In this document: positions 1-8,515 of the stretch, one piece after another
Numbering within the stretch: position 1 is the stretch's first letter
How the letters are laid out: each line of letters begins with the position of its first letter
From: Sporosarcina sp. FSL W7-1349
GTDB taxonomy: Bacteria > Bacillota > Bacilli > Bacillales_A > Planococcaceae
Length of the DNA: 64,000 nt
Assembly: GCF_038003045.1 (NCBI RefSeq)
Contig: NZ_JBBOOK010000003.1
Coordinates: 368,331 to 432,330, forward strand
Reading direction: 5' to 3'
Made by a program: the position numbers and the translations under genes
The notes under the pieces: model-generated
What the model saw: the letters and a program-made list of their open reading frames with translations, nothing else
The model's database searches: none
Told to the model about the DNA's origin: nothing

Positions 1-283
1 CGACGAAGATAAAGGAGATGACATAGCCGAATGTCGGACTGAAAATGCTCCCAGGTCCTCCTTTGAACTGCGCGAAAATCGGCGCGCCCGCCAAGCCGAT
101 GAATAAATAGGCGGCCATCGAAAACGCCCCCAATCTGCTTCCAATCAAGCCGCCTGCCACAATGGCAAACAACAATTGCAGTGTGATCGGCACGCCGCCG
201 ATTGTCAATAAAGGTGCCACATTCGCCCCCACTCCCATCAATGCTGCAAATAATGCGCATATGACGATGTCTTTCGTTTTCAT
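1..283 (-). CDS. bioY: Biotin transporter BioY, partial (C-terminus outside window)
   Basis: This is the substrate-binding membrane component (S component) of the ECF-type biotin uptake system. Translation of the minus strand from the ATG at 281-283 gives MKTKDIVICALFAALMGVG and continues for 94 residues to the window edge. It shows three hydrophobic segments and the BioY-like stretch GGVPITLQLLFAIVAGGLIG. A GGGAGGGG ribosome binding site sits just upstream of the ATG. The gene is divergent from bioD and shares a BirA-type operator with it, which fits biotin-repressed uptake. The C-terminal half lies outside the window, so intactness cannot be judged. Confidence 0.9.
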   Translation of the reverse strand, partial: MKTKDIVICALFAALMGVGANVAPLLTIGGVPITLQLLFAIVAGGLIGSRLGAFSMAAYLFIGLAGAPIFAQFKGGPGSIFSPTFGYVISFIFV

Positions 284-317
284 TTCTTCCCCTCCCAATT
301 GGTAATTGTAGTTGTAC

Positions 318-362
318 AAAATATATGTTAACATAAATTTTAAATAAGTTAACACATATTTT
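318..362. promoter_or_regulatory. BirA operator between bioY and bioD
   Basis: The spacer holds an AT-rich inverted repeat with half-sites TATGTTAAC (324-332) and GTTAACACATA (348-358) separated by 15 bp. BirA operators of Bacillales have this form: GTTAAC-type half-sites facing each other across about 15 bp. The position between two divergent biotin genes supports repression of both by holo-BirA. Confidence 0.8.
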
Positions 363-377
363 ATAGGAGGTTTTGCG

Positions 378-1112
378 ATGGCTGTTTTATTTGTAACAGG
401 AACCGACACCGATGTAGGGAAAACAGTGGTGACTACATTATTGACAAGCTTTCTGGACAAGCATGGGTATTCCAATTTCCCTTTCAAGCCGATTCAATCG
501 GGAGCGGTGGAGCAGGACGGCAGTTGGGTGGCGCCTGATCCGGAAATGTACCGATTGGTCAGGGGGGATATACAGGCCGGTGATGCTTGTCTTTATTTAT
601 TGAAAAAGGCATGCTCCCCTCATCTGGCGGCAGATCTGGAAGGGGTGAATATTGATTTTTCATTGATTCGGACAAGAATTGAGGAGTTGGAAACGGCCAA
701 TGGCACGGTCATCGTGGAAGGGGCGGGCGGGTTGTTCGTGCCGCTTACGACAGGCGGTTATTGTGTGGTCGATTGGATGGAAGAGCTGGCGGTTCCGGCC
801 ATCATTGTGGCAAAAGCCGGAGTCGGAACGATCAATCATACCGTTTTGACGATTGAAGCGTTGCGCAAGCGAAACCTCCCGATTGCAGGGGTTATTTTTA
901 ACTTTTTACATAATGAAGAAGAAACAGTTGTGAAAGACAATATGAAAATGGTGCGGCGGTTGGCCGGCGTGCCAATCATCGGCTCTGTGCCATATTGCGA
1001 GAATATCCGGGAGGCGCTGGCCGACGTGGAAGAGCGGAAACAGTTCCATGCGGATTGGGATATTGAATTGATTAGGAGGGCGATGAAGAGTGAATCCACA
1101 ACAACTGCTTGA
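378..1112 (+). CDS. bioD: Dethiobiotin synthetase
   Basis: ATP-dependent dethiobiotin synthetase closes the ureido ring on 7,8-diaminopelargonate, the penultimate step of biotin synthesis in the cytoplasm. The 244-residue protein begins with the P-loop GTDTDVGKT (residues 8-16), and the family motif [11 protein letters not shown] is present near residue 115. The ATG at 378 follows AGGAGG (366-371) at good spacing. The gene is first in a bioD-bioA operon behind the BirA operator, and its end overlaps bioA by 23 bp, suggesting translational coupling. Confidence 0.95.
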   Translation: MAVLFVTGTDTDVGKTVVTTLLTSFLDKHGYSNFPFKPIQSGAVEQDGSWVAPDPEMYRLVRGDIQAGDACLYLLKKACSPHLAADLEGVNIDFSLIRTRIEELETANGTVIVEGAGGLFVPLTTGGYCVVDWMEELAVPAIIVAKAGVGTINHTVLTIEALRKRNLPIAGVIFNFLHNEEETVVKDNMKMVRRLAGVPIIGSVPYCENIREALADVEERKQFHADWDIELIRRAMKSESTTTA

Positions 1113-2457
1113 GAAGAGTAAGAAATATATGTGGCTGCCGTTTACGCAAATGTCGGATTACGAACGAGATCCGTTGATCATTGAAAGCGGCGAGGGGGTC
1201 GTTGTGAAAGATATTTTCGGGAATGAATATTTGGACGGTTATTCGTCTCTATGGTTGAATGTCCATGGTCATCGCAAGACAGAAATCGATGAAGCAATTC
1301 GGAAGCAACTTGACTCGATCGCCCATTCGACTTTACTTGGCGCGGCTAATGTACCATCCGTTTTGCTTGCTGAACGATTGATCGGCATTGCGCCGGAAGG
1401 GTTGACGCGGGTATTTTATTCAGATAGCGGCGCGACGGCGGTAGAAATTGCGGTGAAGATGGCTTATCAATATTGGCAAAACAGAGGGCGGACGGAGAAG
1501 ACGAAATTTGTGACGTTAAGCAACGGCTACCACGGCGATACGGTCGGGACGATGAGTGTCGGATCTATCGAACTGTATCATAAAGTGTATACATCTTTGC
1601 TGTTTGACGCGCTAGTCGTACCATTCCCTGCCGTTAATCGCCATCCTTCGGGCGACGAGCAGACGGTCTGCGAGGAGAGTTTGCGGTCGCTCCGGGATTT
1701 ATTTGAGAAGCGGCACGGTGAAATTGCGGGAATGACGGTGGAGCCAATTGTACAAGGGGCCGGTGGGATGAACATCATGCCGCGGGGGTATTTAAAAGGG
1801 GTCGAAGCCCTCTGTCGTGAATTTGATATTTTATTCATCGTCGACGAAGTGGCGACAGGGTTCGGGCGCACGGGGAAAATGTTCGCTGTCGAACATGAGG
1901 GTGTGCGGCCGGATTTGATGACAGTGGCTAAAGGGTTGACTGGCGGGTATTTGCCCGTGGCGGCCACACTTGCGACCGAACGAGTGTATGATGCGTTTTA
2001 CGGGAAATATGAAGATATGAAAACGTTCTTCCACGGCCATTCCTTTACGGGCAATCAACTCGGCTGCGCTGCGGCACTCGCGAATTTGGATATTTTTGAA
2101 CGGGAACAGTTGGTGCAGCAAGCGAGTGATAAAGCGAAACTGCTCGCTGAATTGTTGAAAGATCTGCGGGGGCTCGCCCATATCGGCGACATCCGACAGT
2201 TCGGCCTCATGTGTGGGATTGAATTGGTACGGGATTGGAAGACGAAAGAGCCGTTTCCGTTCGAATGGCGGGTCGGCTACCGCTCGACATTGAAAATGCG
2301 GGAACTCGGCATGCTCACCCGACCGCTCGGTGACGTCGTCGTGTTCATGCCCCCGCTTGCCACAACGGAAGCGCAATTGAGGGAAATGGTACGGATTTTA
2401 AAAGAAGGCATCGCCTGGGCAACCACGACATACGCGGAAGGGAGAGTGGGGGTGTAA
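1090..2457 (+). CDS. bioA: Adenosylmethionine-8-amino-7-oxononanoate aminotransferase
   Basis: This PLP-dependent class III aminotransferase converts KAPA to 7,8-diaminopelargonate, the substrate of the upstream bioD product. The 455-residue length is normal for the family. Visible motifs are the N-terminal WLPFTQM, the PLP-pocket aspartate motif [11 protein letters not shown], and the PLP lysine in VAKGLTGGY. The start is a GTG at 1090 inside the bioD end. No bioF or bioB follows, so the remaining pathway genes must lie elsewhere or precursors be taken up. The gene ends directly before a 20-bp tandem repeat array. Confidence 0.95.
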   Translation: MNPQQLLEKSKKYMWLPFTQMSDYERDPLIIESGEGVVVKDIFGNEYLDGYSSLWLNVHGHRKTEIDEAIRKQLDSIAHSTLLGAANVPSVLLAERLIGIAPEGLTRVFYSDSGATAVEIAVKMAYQYWQNRGRTEKTKFVTLSNGYHGDTVGTMSVGSIELYHKVYTSLLFDALVVPFPAVNRHPSGDEQTVCEESLRSLRDLFEKRHGEIAGMTVEPIVQGAGGMNIMPRGYLKGVEALCREFDILFIVDEVATGFGRTGKMFAVEHEGVRPDLMTVAKGLTGGYLPVAATLATERVYDAFYGKYEDMKTFFHGHSFTGNQLGCAAALANLDIFEREQLVQQASDKAKLLAELLKDLRGLAHIGDIRQFGLMCGIELVRDWKTKEPFPFEWRVGYRSTLKMRELGMLTRPLGDVVVFMPPLATTEAQLREMVRILKEGIAWATTTYAEGRVGV

Positions 2458-2467
2458 AGAAGTAGTG

Positions 2468-2687
2468 AGCGCTGATAACTAGGCGCAAGTGCTGATAAGT
2501 TTCTCCAAGCGCTGATAACTAAGTCCAAGTGCTGATAAGTTTCTCCAAGTGCTGATAACTAAGTACAAGCGCTGATAAGTTTCCGCGAGTGCTGATAACT
2601 AGGTACAAGCGCTGATAAGTTTCCGCAAGTGCTGATAACTTTGTGAAACCGCTGATATCTCCGCCCAACCGCCGATACCTTTTCCAA
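2468..2687. repeat. Degenerate tandem array, 20-bp period, GCTGAT core
   Basis: About eleven consecutive 20-bp units start at 2468, each with GCTGAT (GCCGAT in the last) at the fourth base: 2471, 2491, 2511 and so on to 2671, exactly in phase. Units alternate between two subtypes, GCTGATAACTA and GCTGATAAGTTTC. The period is not a multiple of three and no ORF spans it, so it does not encode a repeat protein. The array fills the spacer between bioA and the fbpA-like gene. Confidence 0.9.
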
Positions 2688-2691
2688 TCAA

Positions 2692-2728
2692 AAACAGGCT
2701 GTCCCGTTGCATGCGGGACAGCCTGTTT
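2692..2728 (-). terminator. Rho-independent terminator after the fbpA-like gene
   Basis: A perfect 15-bp stem (2692-2706 with 2714-2728, core CAGGCTGTCCCG) has a 7-nt loop. On the minus strand it is followed by TTTTG. It overlaps the stop codon of the small minus-strand gene and may also stop transcripts coming from bioA. Confidence 0.8.
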
Positions 2729-2880
2729 CATTTGGTGGTGATCATATACTCTTTCATCAACGCGTATAAGGGCAGTTCGTATAATTGTTTTCCATGGATT
2801 TTAAAGACTCCGTTATCCACTAGCTTTTGAATGATCTCTTCTCGTTTCATATCCATTTTTGTTTCTTCGACATTCATCAT
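2728..2880 (-). CDS. FbpA-like small protein (Fur-regulated basic protein family)
   Basis: A 50-residue ORF reads MMNVEETKMDMKREEIIQKL at its start, followed by a segment containing NGVFKIHGKQLYELPLYAL. The pattern K/R-rich helix, G-x-(Y/F)-K, RQLYEL-like and L-x-x-L matches the FbpA family of Bacillus, small proteins made under iron limitation that are thought to help a small RNA adjust iron-rich protein synthesis. An AAGGAGGA site lies 10 nt before the ATG at 2878-2880, and a strong terminator begins at the stop codon. No Fur box was visible in the 100 bp upstream, so iron control is unproven here. Assignment rests on motif resemblance only. Confidence 0.65.
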   Translation of the reverse strand: MMNVEETKMDMKREEIIQKLVDNGVFKIHGKQLYELPLYALMKEYMITTK

Positions 2881-2981
2881 GTTGCATATTTCCTCCTTGA
2901 TGTGCAGGGGAGAGCGGGGTGGGGGGACCCCGATTCATACTTTACCCGAAATGGAGGGGTGCTAAACATGTGAAAAGAAAC

Positions 2982-3192
2982 TTATCTTTATTCAGCGTAA
3001 GACTCTTCTGTTCAGCTGGTATTCAAACTGCCGCTGAATAAAGATAAAGCCTCCGACGCACAGGACGTGCTAGTGCCGACAATGCCACAGGACGTGGCGT
3101 TTTTGTCGGCCGGCGGATGTCACGGATTTTTAAGGGGAGCTTTTCGAGCGAGCTCGAAAAAATCCGGACGCAATCACGCCAAGGCGTGATTG
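2982..3192. repeat. Hairpin-rich intergenic element
   Basis: This gene-free 320-bp spacer contains four nested or serial inverted repeats: a 16-bp repeat (2982-2997 with 3032-3047, TTATCTTTATTCAGCG), a two-part stem GCCGACA/TGTCGGC with inner GCCAC/GTGGC (3075-3110), TTTTCGAGC/GCTCGAAAA (3141-3160) inside GGATTTTT/AAAAATCC, and a perfect 10-bp stem CAATCACGCC/GGCGTGATTG (3171-3192). The last lies just past the cytochrome P450 stop and could end its transcript. The whole resembles a dispersed structured repeat of Bacillaceae, but copy number cannot be judged from one window. Confidence 0.5.
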
Positions 3193-3200
3193 ATAGCACT

Positions 3201-4436
3201 CTATTTCACCCGGATAATAAACCGGCTTTTCGGCAAAGTCGGCATGCGAACGTGGCTGACGGTTAAATCCTGGCCGTCGATGACTTCGTAATCAAGTTCC
3301 TCCACCAGGAAGCGGAAGCTCGCTTTCATAATTTCCACGGTCGCTTTTTCGCCGGGGCATCGATGGCCGGTTTTCGGATCTCCGCCGCCCTGTGGCACGA
3401 AATCATATAAATCTTCCTTCCTGTCCGCAAACCGCTCCGGCAGGAAAGTATCCGGGTCTTCCCAGAGTTCCGGATCATGATTCGTCCCGTATAGATCGAG
3501 CAGCACCGTCTCTCCTTTGGCGAATCGGTAGCCGTTCCATTTAAAGTCATAGCGGGTTTTGGCTCCAAGCATCGGGGCGAATGGATAGTATCGGCGCACT
3601 TCTTGCGCGAACATTTCGAGGAAATCCTCCTCGCGTTCCTTCAGTCTGTCCTTGTATACCGGAAAATCATGCAACGCCAAGGCACCAAAGATGATGAAGC
3701 GGGCGACTGCCACAACTGGGCGAAGGACGTTGATCAATTCGACCGCTGCACTCTGCGCATCCAGCAGGCGGCCGTCCGCGTCCCGGTGAGTCGCGACCGC
3801 TTGGATCGCTTTTCCCTCCTCGCTCTCGATGGCTCCGGCACGGTATTTCTCGATTATCTGCTTAATCCATTGCTCGGCCCGTTTCCTCGCTTTCTTTCCT
3901 TCCTGGTAGCGTGGACCGACCCCTCCAAACGCATCGACCATCGCGCCGAACTCGTAGGCGCGCATTCCGACATCGGCATCCTTTAGCGGTACGCCCGCCC
4001 ATAAGCAAGCGACTCGACAGAGGATCTCCTCCGTTTCGTCGAATAACACGACTTCGCGGCCTTTCTGCTCCTCCGCCCACACCCGCCATTGTGCCATTGT
4101 CAGCGAACGGAGTTCTGCAAGTTTCTCCTCCGTCATGAGGGACAGGAATAATTCCTTGCGAATAGCGTGAAGTTCCCCGTCCATTGTTTGGACACCACCC
4201 ACGCCGAATAGTGATTTCTGAATCCGTTTCGGAATGGCGCCATGGCGTTGAAAGCGATTTTCATCATAAAACAACTGAACCGCTTCTTTTCCTGTCATGC
4301 AAATCATCGGCTTTCCCATTAGACGTGTTTCGAATAGCGGTGCTCCGAAGGATTCTGTGCGGTTGCGGATGAACGAATAGCCTTCCGTCAATAAATCCAA
4401 AGAGTGGTCCAGCCCAGGTTCAATCGGTCTTTGCAT
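3201..4436 (-). CDS. CYP152-family cytochrome P450 (fatty-acid peroxygenase)
   Basis: CYP152 enzymes use hydrogen peroxide rather than a redox partner to hydroxylate (or decarboxylate) fatty acids. The 411-residue length fits. The heme-binding loop is GHRCPGEKAT, with the Cys thiolate ligand near residue 362. The I-helix carries LRPVVAVARF, where the Arg-Pro pair replaces the usual acid-alcohol pair and binds the substrate carboxylate; this is diagnostic of the peroxygenases. There is no signal peptide. The start is an ATG at 4436, divergent from the glycosyltransferase gene. Whether alpha/beta-hydroxylation or decarboxylation dominates cannot be read from sequence. Confidence 0.9.
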   Translation of the reverse strand: MQRPIEPGLDHSLDLLTEGYSFIRNRTESFGAPLFETRLMGKPMICMTGKEAVQLFYDENRFQRHGAIPKRIQKSLFGVGGVQTMDGELHAIRKELFLSLMTEEKLAELRSLTMAQWRVWAEEQKGREVVLFDETEEILCRVACLWAGVPLKDADVGMRAYEFGAMVDAFGGVGPRYQEGKKARKRAEQWIKQIIEKYRAGAIESEEGKAIQAVATHRDADGRLLDAQSAAVELINVLRPVVAVARFIIFGALALHDFPVYKDRLKEREEDFLEMFAQEVRRYYPFAPMLGAKTRYDFKWNGYRFAKGETVLLDLYGTNHDPELWEDPDTFLPERFADRKEDLYDFVPQGGGDPKTGHRCPGEKATVEIMKASFRFLVEELDYEVIDGQDLTVSHVRMPTLPKSRFIIRVK

Positions 4437-4546
4437 AGTCGGTTCTACCTTCTTTCTTCAAATTTTTATCCATTTCTGCTTTTTTCACTCTTCCCTGTTT
4501 CCACTGCTCTCACACGTTCCGACAGGATCTCTCAAACTAGTGGAAC

Positions 4547-4571
4547 GTTTACCTAAATCTTTGTTGGGTAA
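4547..4571 (+). promoter_or_regulatory. Sigma-B-like promoter for the glycosyltransferase/phosphatase pair
   Basis: GTTTAC (4547-4552), 13 bp, GGGTAA (4566-4571) fits the Bacillus general-stress sigma-B consensus GTTTAA-N12-15-GGGTAT. It lies about 75 bp before the TTG start at 4645 and points toward it. Confidence 0.6.
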
Positions 4572-4644
4572 ATAGAGTGAGTAGAACAATAGCAATAACT
4601 TGCTATTTTTATCGAAAGACTTAGGCGGAAAGGGGATTCGTATT

Positions 4645-5889
4645 TTGCAGAAGAAAATCTTATTTATCTCAGATCATGGCGATCCACTCGCTCCCCTGGG
4701 TAGTGAACAAGCAGGCGGGCAGAACAACTACGTCAAACAATTGGCGGAAGCGCTTTGTGAACATGGGAACCAGGTAGATGTCATCACCCATTGGGCAAAC
4801 CCTGACGACCCGCAAATCGAATATTTTGGCGGCAATTGCCGGGTGATCCGGATTGCTGCCGGCAATCGGAACTACGTCTCCAAGAATAAGATGTTCGGCA
4901 TGTTGCCGCAATTTTATAATGAAATGAAACGACTCATTCCAGTCGATTCTTATGATTTGATTCATACCCATTATTGGCTTTCGGGTGTACTGGGCCTTTA
5001 TATGAAAAAAGAGTTCAATCTTCCATGGATCCATACCAATCATTCATTAGGAAAAGCGAAGGAGTTGGCGACCGGCGTGGCGGAGAAGACCCGCCTATCC
5101 GCAGAAAAGCTCATTCTTGGGTCGGTGGATCGCATTGTGGCGACTACGGAATCCGAGAAGGAATTGATCCATGGCTTTGTCCCGGAACCAGCGCCGATCG
5201 ATGTCATATCCATTGGAGTGGATCCCGTCTTTTATCCGGATGAAACGGCGGCTTTGGAATCGGCACCCTATTTTGCTTTCGCCGGAAGATTGGAGAAGAC
5301 CAAAGGAATTTACGTATTGGTCGATGCGTTCCGAAGATTGGTAGATTCCCATGGCGTCCCTTCTTCGACTAAACTGATCATAGCAGGGGGGGACCCGACC
5401 AATGTCGACGCCTCCGCGAAATTGCCGAAGAAGAAAACGTTGCGAAAAGCGATCGCCGGGTTGGAGCATCGTATCGATTTCATCGGCTCCCAGACACAGA
5501 GGCAATTGGCGAATTTGTTCAATGGGGCGATTAGCACCATTGTGCCTTCATATTATGAATCGTTCGGCATGGTAGCAGCGGAGTCGCAAGCATGCGGATG
5601 TCCGGTCATCGCTTCGAAAGTCGGCGGATTACGGGATGTGGTGAAAGACCGGGTGACCGGCATCCATGTGAAGAAGGAGGATGTAGCCCAATTGGCAGAG
5701 TCGATGGAAAGTCTGCTTGTCAATCAGGAGTACGCAGAGGAGCTTGGAGAAAAAGCGTTCCTTCATGCGAATCAAGCATTCCGATGGTCAACATTGTCTG
5801 AAAAAATGGATAATTTGTATGAGGTGATCCTAGATGAAAAGCAAAACGCATATGTTGGCGACCGATCTCGATGGTACGTTAGTGGGTGA
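4645..5889 (+). CDS. GT4-family glycosyltransferase, sucrose-phosphate-synthase-like
   Basis: This retaining glycosyltransferase has two Rossmann domains. The N-terminal part shows ISDHGDPLAPLGSEQAGGQN, the nucleotide-sugar synthase loop typical of sucrose-phosphate synthase and related GT4 enzymes. The C-terminal half has AGRLEKTKG and the E-x7-E type motif PSYYESFGMVAAESQACGCP. The TTG at 4645 is preferred because GGAAAGGGG lies 9-14 nt before it; an upstream in-frame TTG at 4600 lacks a site. The gene overlaps the downstream sucrose-phosphatase-like gene by 56 bp, suggesting a two-step synthesis of a disaccharide or glycosylated osmolyte. The donor and acceptor are inferred, not proven. 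Confidence 0.75.
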   Translation: MQKKILFISDHGDPLAPLGSEQAGGQNNYVKQLAEALCEHGNQVDVITHWANPDDPQIEYFGGNCRVIRIAAGNRNYVSKNKMFGMLPQFYNEMKRLIPVDSYDLIHTHYWLSGVLGLYMKKEFNLPWIHTNHSLGKAKELATGVAEKTRLSAEKLILGSVDRIVATTESEKELIHGFVPEPAPIDVISIGVDPVFYPDETAALESAPYFAFAGRLEKTKGIYVLVDAFRRLVDSHGVPSSTKLIIAGGDPTNVDASAKLPKKKTLRKAIAGLEHRIDFIGSQTQRQLANLFNGAISTIVPSYYESFGMVAAESQACGCPVIASKVGGLRDVVKDRVTGIHVKKEDVAQLAESMESLLVNQEYAEELGEKAFLHANQAFRWSTLSEKMDNLYEVILDEKQNAYVGDRSRWYVSG

Positions 5890-6559
5890 CGAAGAGGCGC
5901 TCCGATCCTTGCTGAAATATTACGAGGAACAGCCCTATGAAATTTCATTCACCTATGTGACTGGCCGCCATCTGGCATCTGCCTTATCTTTAATAGAAAC
6001 GGAGGGGTTGCCGGCACCAGATATTCTAATTGCCGATGTGGGGACGTCGATCTATGTAGGCGAGCATTTCATCGAAGATGCCGAGTGGGCCGCACGCATG
6101 AAGGCGAATTGGCATCCGGTCCAAATTGCAGAAGTCGCCGCCCGATTCCCACAATTGCAAAGGCAATCCTTGCCGAATGAAAAACGGGTCTCCTACACGA
6201 TGCAATCGGGGGGAGAATCGATGATTTACGAACTGGAAGAAGCGCTCATCGAAGAGAGGCTGCCGCATAAATTAATCGTCAGCTCCAACCGGGATGTCGA
6301 CATCCTGCCGCTCAACAGCGGGAAAGGGGAAGCGCTCCAATATATCATTCGCACGTACGCCCATGACGATGTGCAAGTCCTCATCGCCGGCGACTCTGGG
6401 AACGATCTCGACATGCTCAGCCTCGAGTATCCATCCGTCATTGTCGGGAATGCCCAAGAAGAGCTCGCCATCCTTCAACCCGACCCACTACTCTTCCGCG
6501 CCAACGCCCACTGCGCCGGCGGCATTCAAGAGGCCTGGATCCACTTCTATGAAAACTAG
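5834..6559 (+). CDS. HAD phosphatase, sucrose-6-phosphate-phosphatase-like
   Basis: The 241-residue protein is a HAD-superfamily (Cof/S6PP type) phosphatase: motif I DLDGTL near residues 12-17, motif II within TYVTGRHLASA, and motif IV GDSGNDLDM near residue 195. The stretch ADVGTSIYVG is characteristic of the sucrose phosphatase group. Its ATG is preceded by GAGGTGATC inside the end of the glycosyltransferase gene. Together they suggest a stress-induced synthase-phosphatase module making sucrose or a related solute. Mannosyl- or glucosylglycerate phosphatases are alternatives in the same superfamily. Confidence 0.75.
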   Translation: MKSKTHMLATDLDGTLVGDEEALRSLLKYYEEQPYEISFTYVTGRHLASALSLIETEGLPAPDILIADVGTSIYVGEHFIEDAEWAARMKANWHPVQIAEVAARFPQLQRQSLPNEKRVSYTMQSGGESMIYELEEALIEERLPHKLIVSSNRDVDILPLNSGKGEALQYIIRTYAHDDVQVLIAGDSGNDLDMLSLEYPSVIVGNAQEELAILQPDPLLFRANAHCAGGIQEAWIHFYEN

Positions 6560-6576
6560 TTCAGGTTTCGAAACAC

Positions 6577-6602
6577 AAAAAACAGCCCGTGGGCTGTTTT
6601 TT
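6577..6602. terminator. Bidirectional terminator
   Basis: A perfect 12-bp palindrome, AAAAAACAGCCC (6577-6588) and its complement (6591-6602), separates the phosphatase gene (+) from the convergent siderophore transporter operon (-). It gives a U-run in both directions. Confidence 0.85.
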
Positions 6603-6671
6603 GTATTATGGCACACCTCCAGACAAGTTATCTTATGAAGGCAGTTTTCTGTCATCTCGACAGCCCGAATA

Positions 6672-7484
6672 TTAACTGGATAGGTTCGTCACATGATGCC
6701 TCCCCTTCGGAATCGTAAAAGGGGAACCTGAAACCGGATCCTGAATCACTTCGCAATCCAGATTAAAGATGTCTTTCATCGCAATGTCCGTAATGACTTC
6801 CGTCGGTTTGCCTTCGTACATAAGCTTTCCTTGGTGGAGAGCGAAAATATAATCTGCATAACGTGCGGACAAGTTGATGTCATGAAGAACCATGACAATT
6901 GTAGTTCCATGCTTTCGATTCAGATCTGTGAGCAGGTCCAAAATTTCAACTTGATAGGTAATGTCCAAATAAGTTGTAGGTTCATCAAGAAATAAGATAT
7001 CTGTTTGTTGGGCCAACGCCATTGCAATCCAAACGCGTTGTCTTTGGCCTCCCGACAGCTCATCAATGTTCCGATTGGCCAGTTCAGTGATATTCATTAT
7101 TTCCATCGCTTCCCCAACGGCTTCATAATCGTGCTTTGTCCAACCACTAAATAAGGCTTGGTGCGGAAATCTTCCGCGTCCAACGAGATCCGCTACAGAA
7201 ATGCCTTCCGGGACAATGGGGGATTGGGGGAGCAGACCTAAAATACGCGCCAATTGTTTGGGGGGAATTTTCCCGATTGGCTTTCCGTCCAATGTCACGC
7301 TACCTGATGTCGGTTTAATCAGTCTTGCTAAAGTCTTTAGAAGCGTAGACTTTCCACAGGCGTTGGCTCCAATGATAACGCTGATTTCGTTGCTGGGAAT
7401 GGCGAGACTGATTCCTTGAAGTATTGTTTTATGATCATATCCTGCTACTAGTTGTTCGGCCTGTAAGCTATGTACGGGTTTCAT
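6672..7484 (-). CDS. Siderophore ABC transporter, ATPase (FecE/YusV type)
   Basis: This 270-residue cytoplasmic ATPase drives ferric-siderophore import. The Walker A is GANACGKST (residues ~39-47), the signature ELSGGQRQRVW, Walker B DILFLDEP, and the switch His is in MVLHDIN. It is the last gene of a four-gene minus-strand operon (binding protein, two permeases, ATPase). Its ATG shares a base with the upstream permease stop codon, indicating tight coupling. The Ala-Cys in Walker A replaces the more usual Asn-Gly, a tolerated variation in this family. Substrate is probably a hydroxamate or catecholate siderophore. Confidence 0.92.
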   Translation of the reverse strand: MKPVHSLQAEQLVAGYDHKTILQGISLAIPSNEISVIIGANACGKSTLLKTLARLIKPTSGSVTLDGKPIGKIPPKQLARILGLLPQSPIVPEGISVADLVGRGRFPHQALFSGWTKHDYEAVGEAMEIMNITELANRNIDELSGGQRQRVWIAMALAQQTDILFLDEPTTYLDITYQVEILDLLTDLNRKHGTTIVMVLHDINLSARYADYIFALHQGKLMYEGKPTEVITDIAMKDIFNLDCEVIQDPVSGSPFTIPKGRHHVTNLSS

Positions 7485-8515
7485 TATAATTCCCCCTTTC
7501 GGTTCATTCGGATTAGCAAGAAAATCAGGTAGGGCGCTCCGATGATTCCCGTAATGATGCCTACAGGATATCGAACGTCGAAAGCGAATTGCCCGATCAG
7601 ATCGGCTGCCAATACTAAGTTAATTCCAACGAGACCTGCGGGGAAGATACTGGAGAAACCGGTTCCGACAAGTCGTTTTGCGATTGGTCCAGACAGGAAG
7701 GAAACAAATGCGATAGGTCCCGTGGTAGCAGTCGCAAGGGAAAGCATGCATACGGAACTGAAAATAAGCACAATTCTTGTCTTGTCCGTTGCAACGCCTA
7801 GAGAAGTGGCCGACTGTTCACCTAGCTCCAGGATGCTTAGGTGTTTTCCTAGAACCATAATGATCGGGGCAAAAATGACAACCGACAAAATGAGCGGCGG
7901 AAGCTGGTGCAATTGGGCGCCGTTCAGACTTCCGCTGAGCCATCGGAATGCTGCGGGAAGGTCTTGTTCAGCCCCGATCAGCAAGAGATAAGAAATCAAG
8001 GCATTCAGCATAGCTTGTATCCCTATTCCGACTAGAATTAATCTCCCGATAGAAAACGATTTACCTCTGGATAAAATGTAAATGAACAGAACAGTTGCCA
8101 ACCCAGCAATGACAGAGACAAGGGAAACGACAGCTCCGCTTGTATGCAGTATGACGATGCAGAACACAGCCGCGGCACTCGAACCCGTAGTAATGCCGAT
8201 GACATTTGGATTTGCGAGCGGGTTACGCAACATTGTCTGAAAAATATGCCCGGCGATGCCGAAAGCGAATCCCGCAAATAACCCCGCTAACATTCTCGGC
8301 AGGCGTATTGTAGTCACTGCAAAAGAGACTCCTTGGAGTTGCTCCCCGCGAAGAACACGAATGATATCCGCCACAGGATAAATCGTATTCCCAAGTAGCA
8401 GCATGGCACCGCATAAAACGCATGCAAGGACCGCAAGGAGGCTAGTCACGACTATCCAGCGCAGCCGTCTTTTCCGTCTACCTGTTTGAATAAATTCTAA
8501 AGAATCCATGTTCAT
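7484..8515 (-). CDS. Siderophore ABC transporter permease (FecD type)
   Basis: This 343-residue integral membrane protein of the FecCD family has about nine to ten hydrophobic segments. The coupling region reads GHIFQTMLRNPLANPNVIGI, the hallmark of iron-siderophore permeases. It pairs with the preceding permease to form the channel. Its ATG overlaps the stop of the upstream gene (ATGA), and its own stop overlaps the ATPase start, so all three are coupled. Confidence 0.93.
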   Translation of the reverse strand: MNMDSLEFIQTGRRKRRLRWIVVTSLLAVLACVLCGAMLLLGNTIYPVADIIRVLRGEQLQGVSFAVTTIRLPRMLAGLFAGFAFGIAGHIFQTMLRNPLANPNVIGITTGSSAAAVFCIVILHTSGAVVSLVSVIAGLATVLFIYILSRGKSFSIGRLILVGIGIQAMLNALISYLLLIGAEQDLPAAFRWLSGSLNGAQLHQLPPLILSVVIFAPIIMVLGKHLSILELGEQSATSLGVATDKTRIVLIFSSVCMLSLATATTGPIAFVSFLSGPIAKRLVGTGFSSIFPAGLVGINLVLAADLIGQFAFDVRYPVGIITGIIGAPYLIFLLIRMNRKGEL

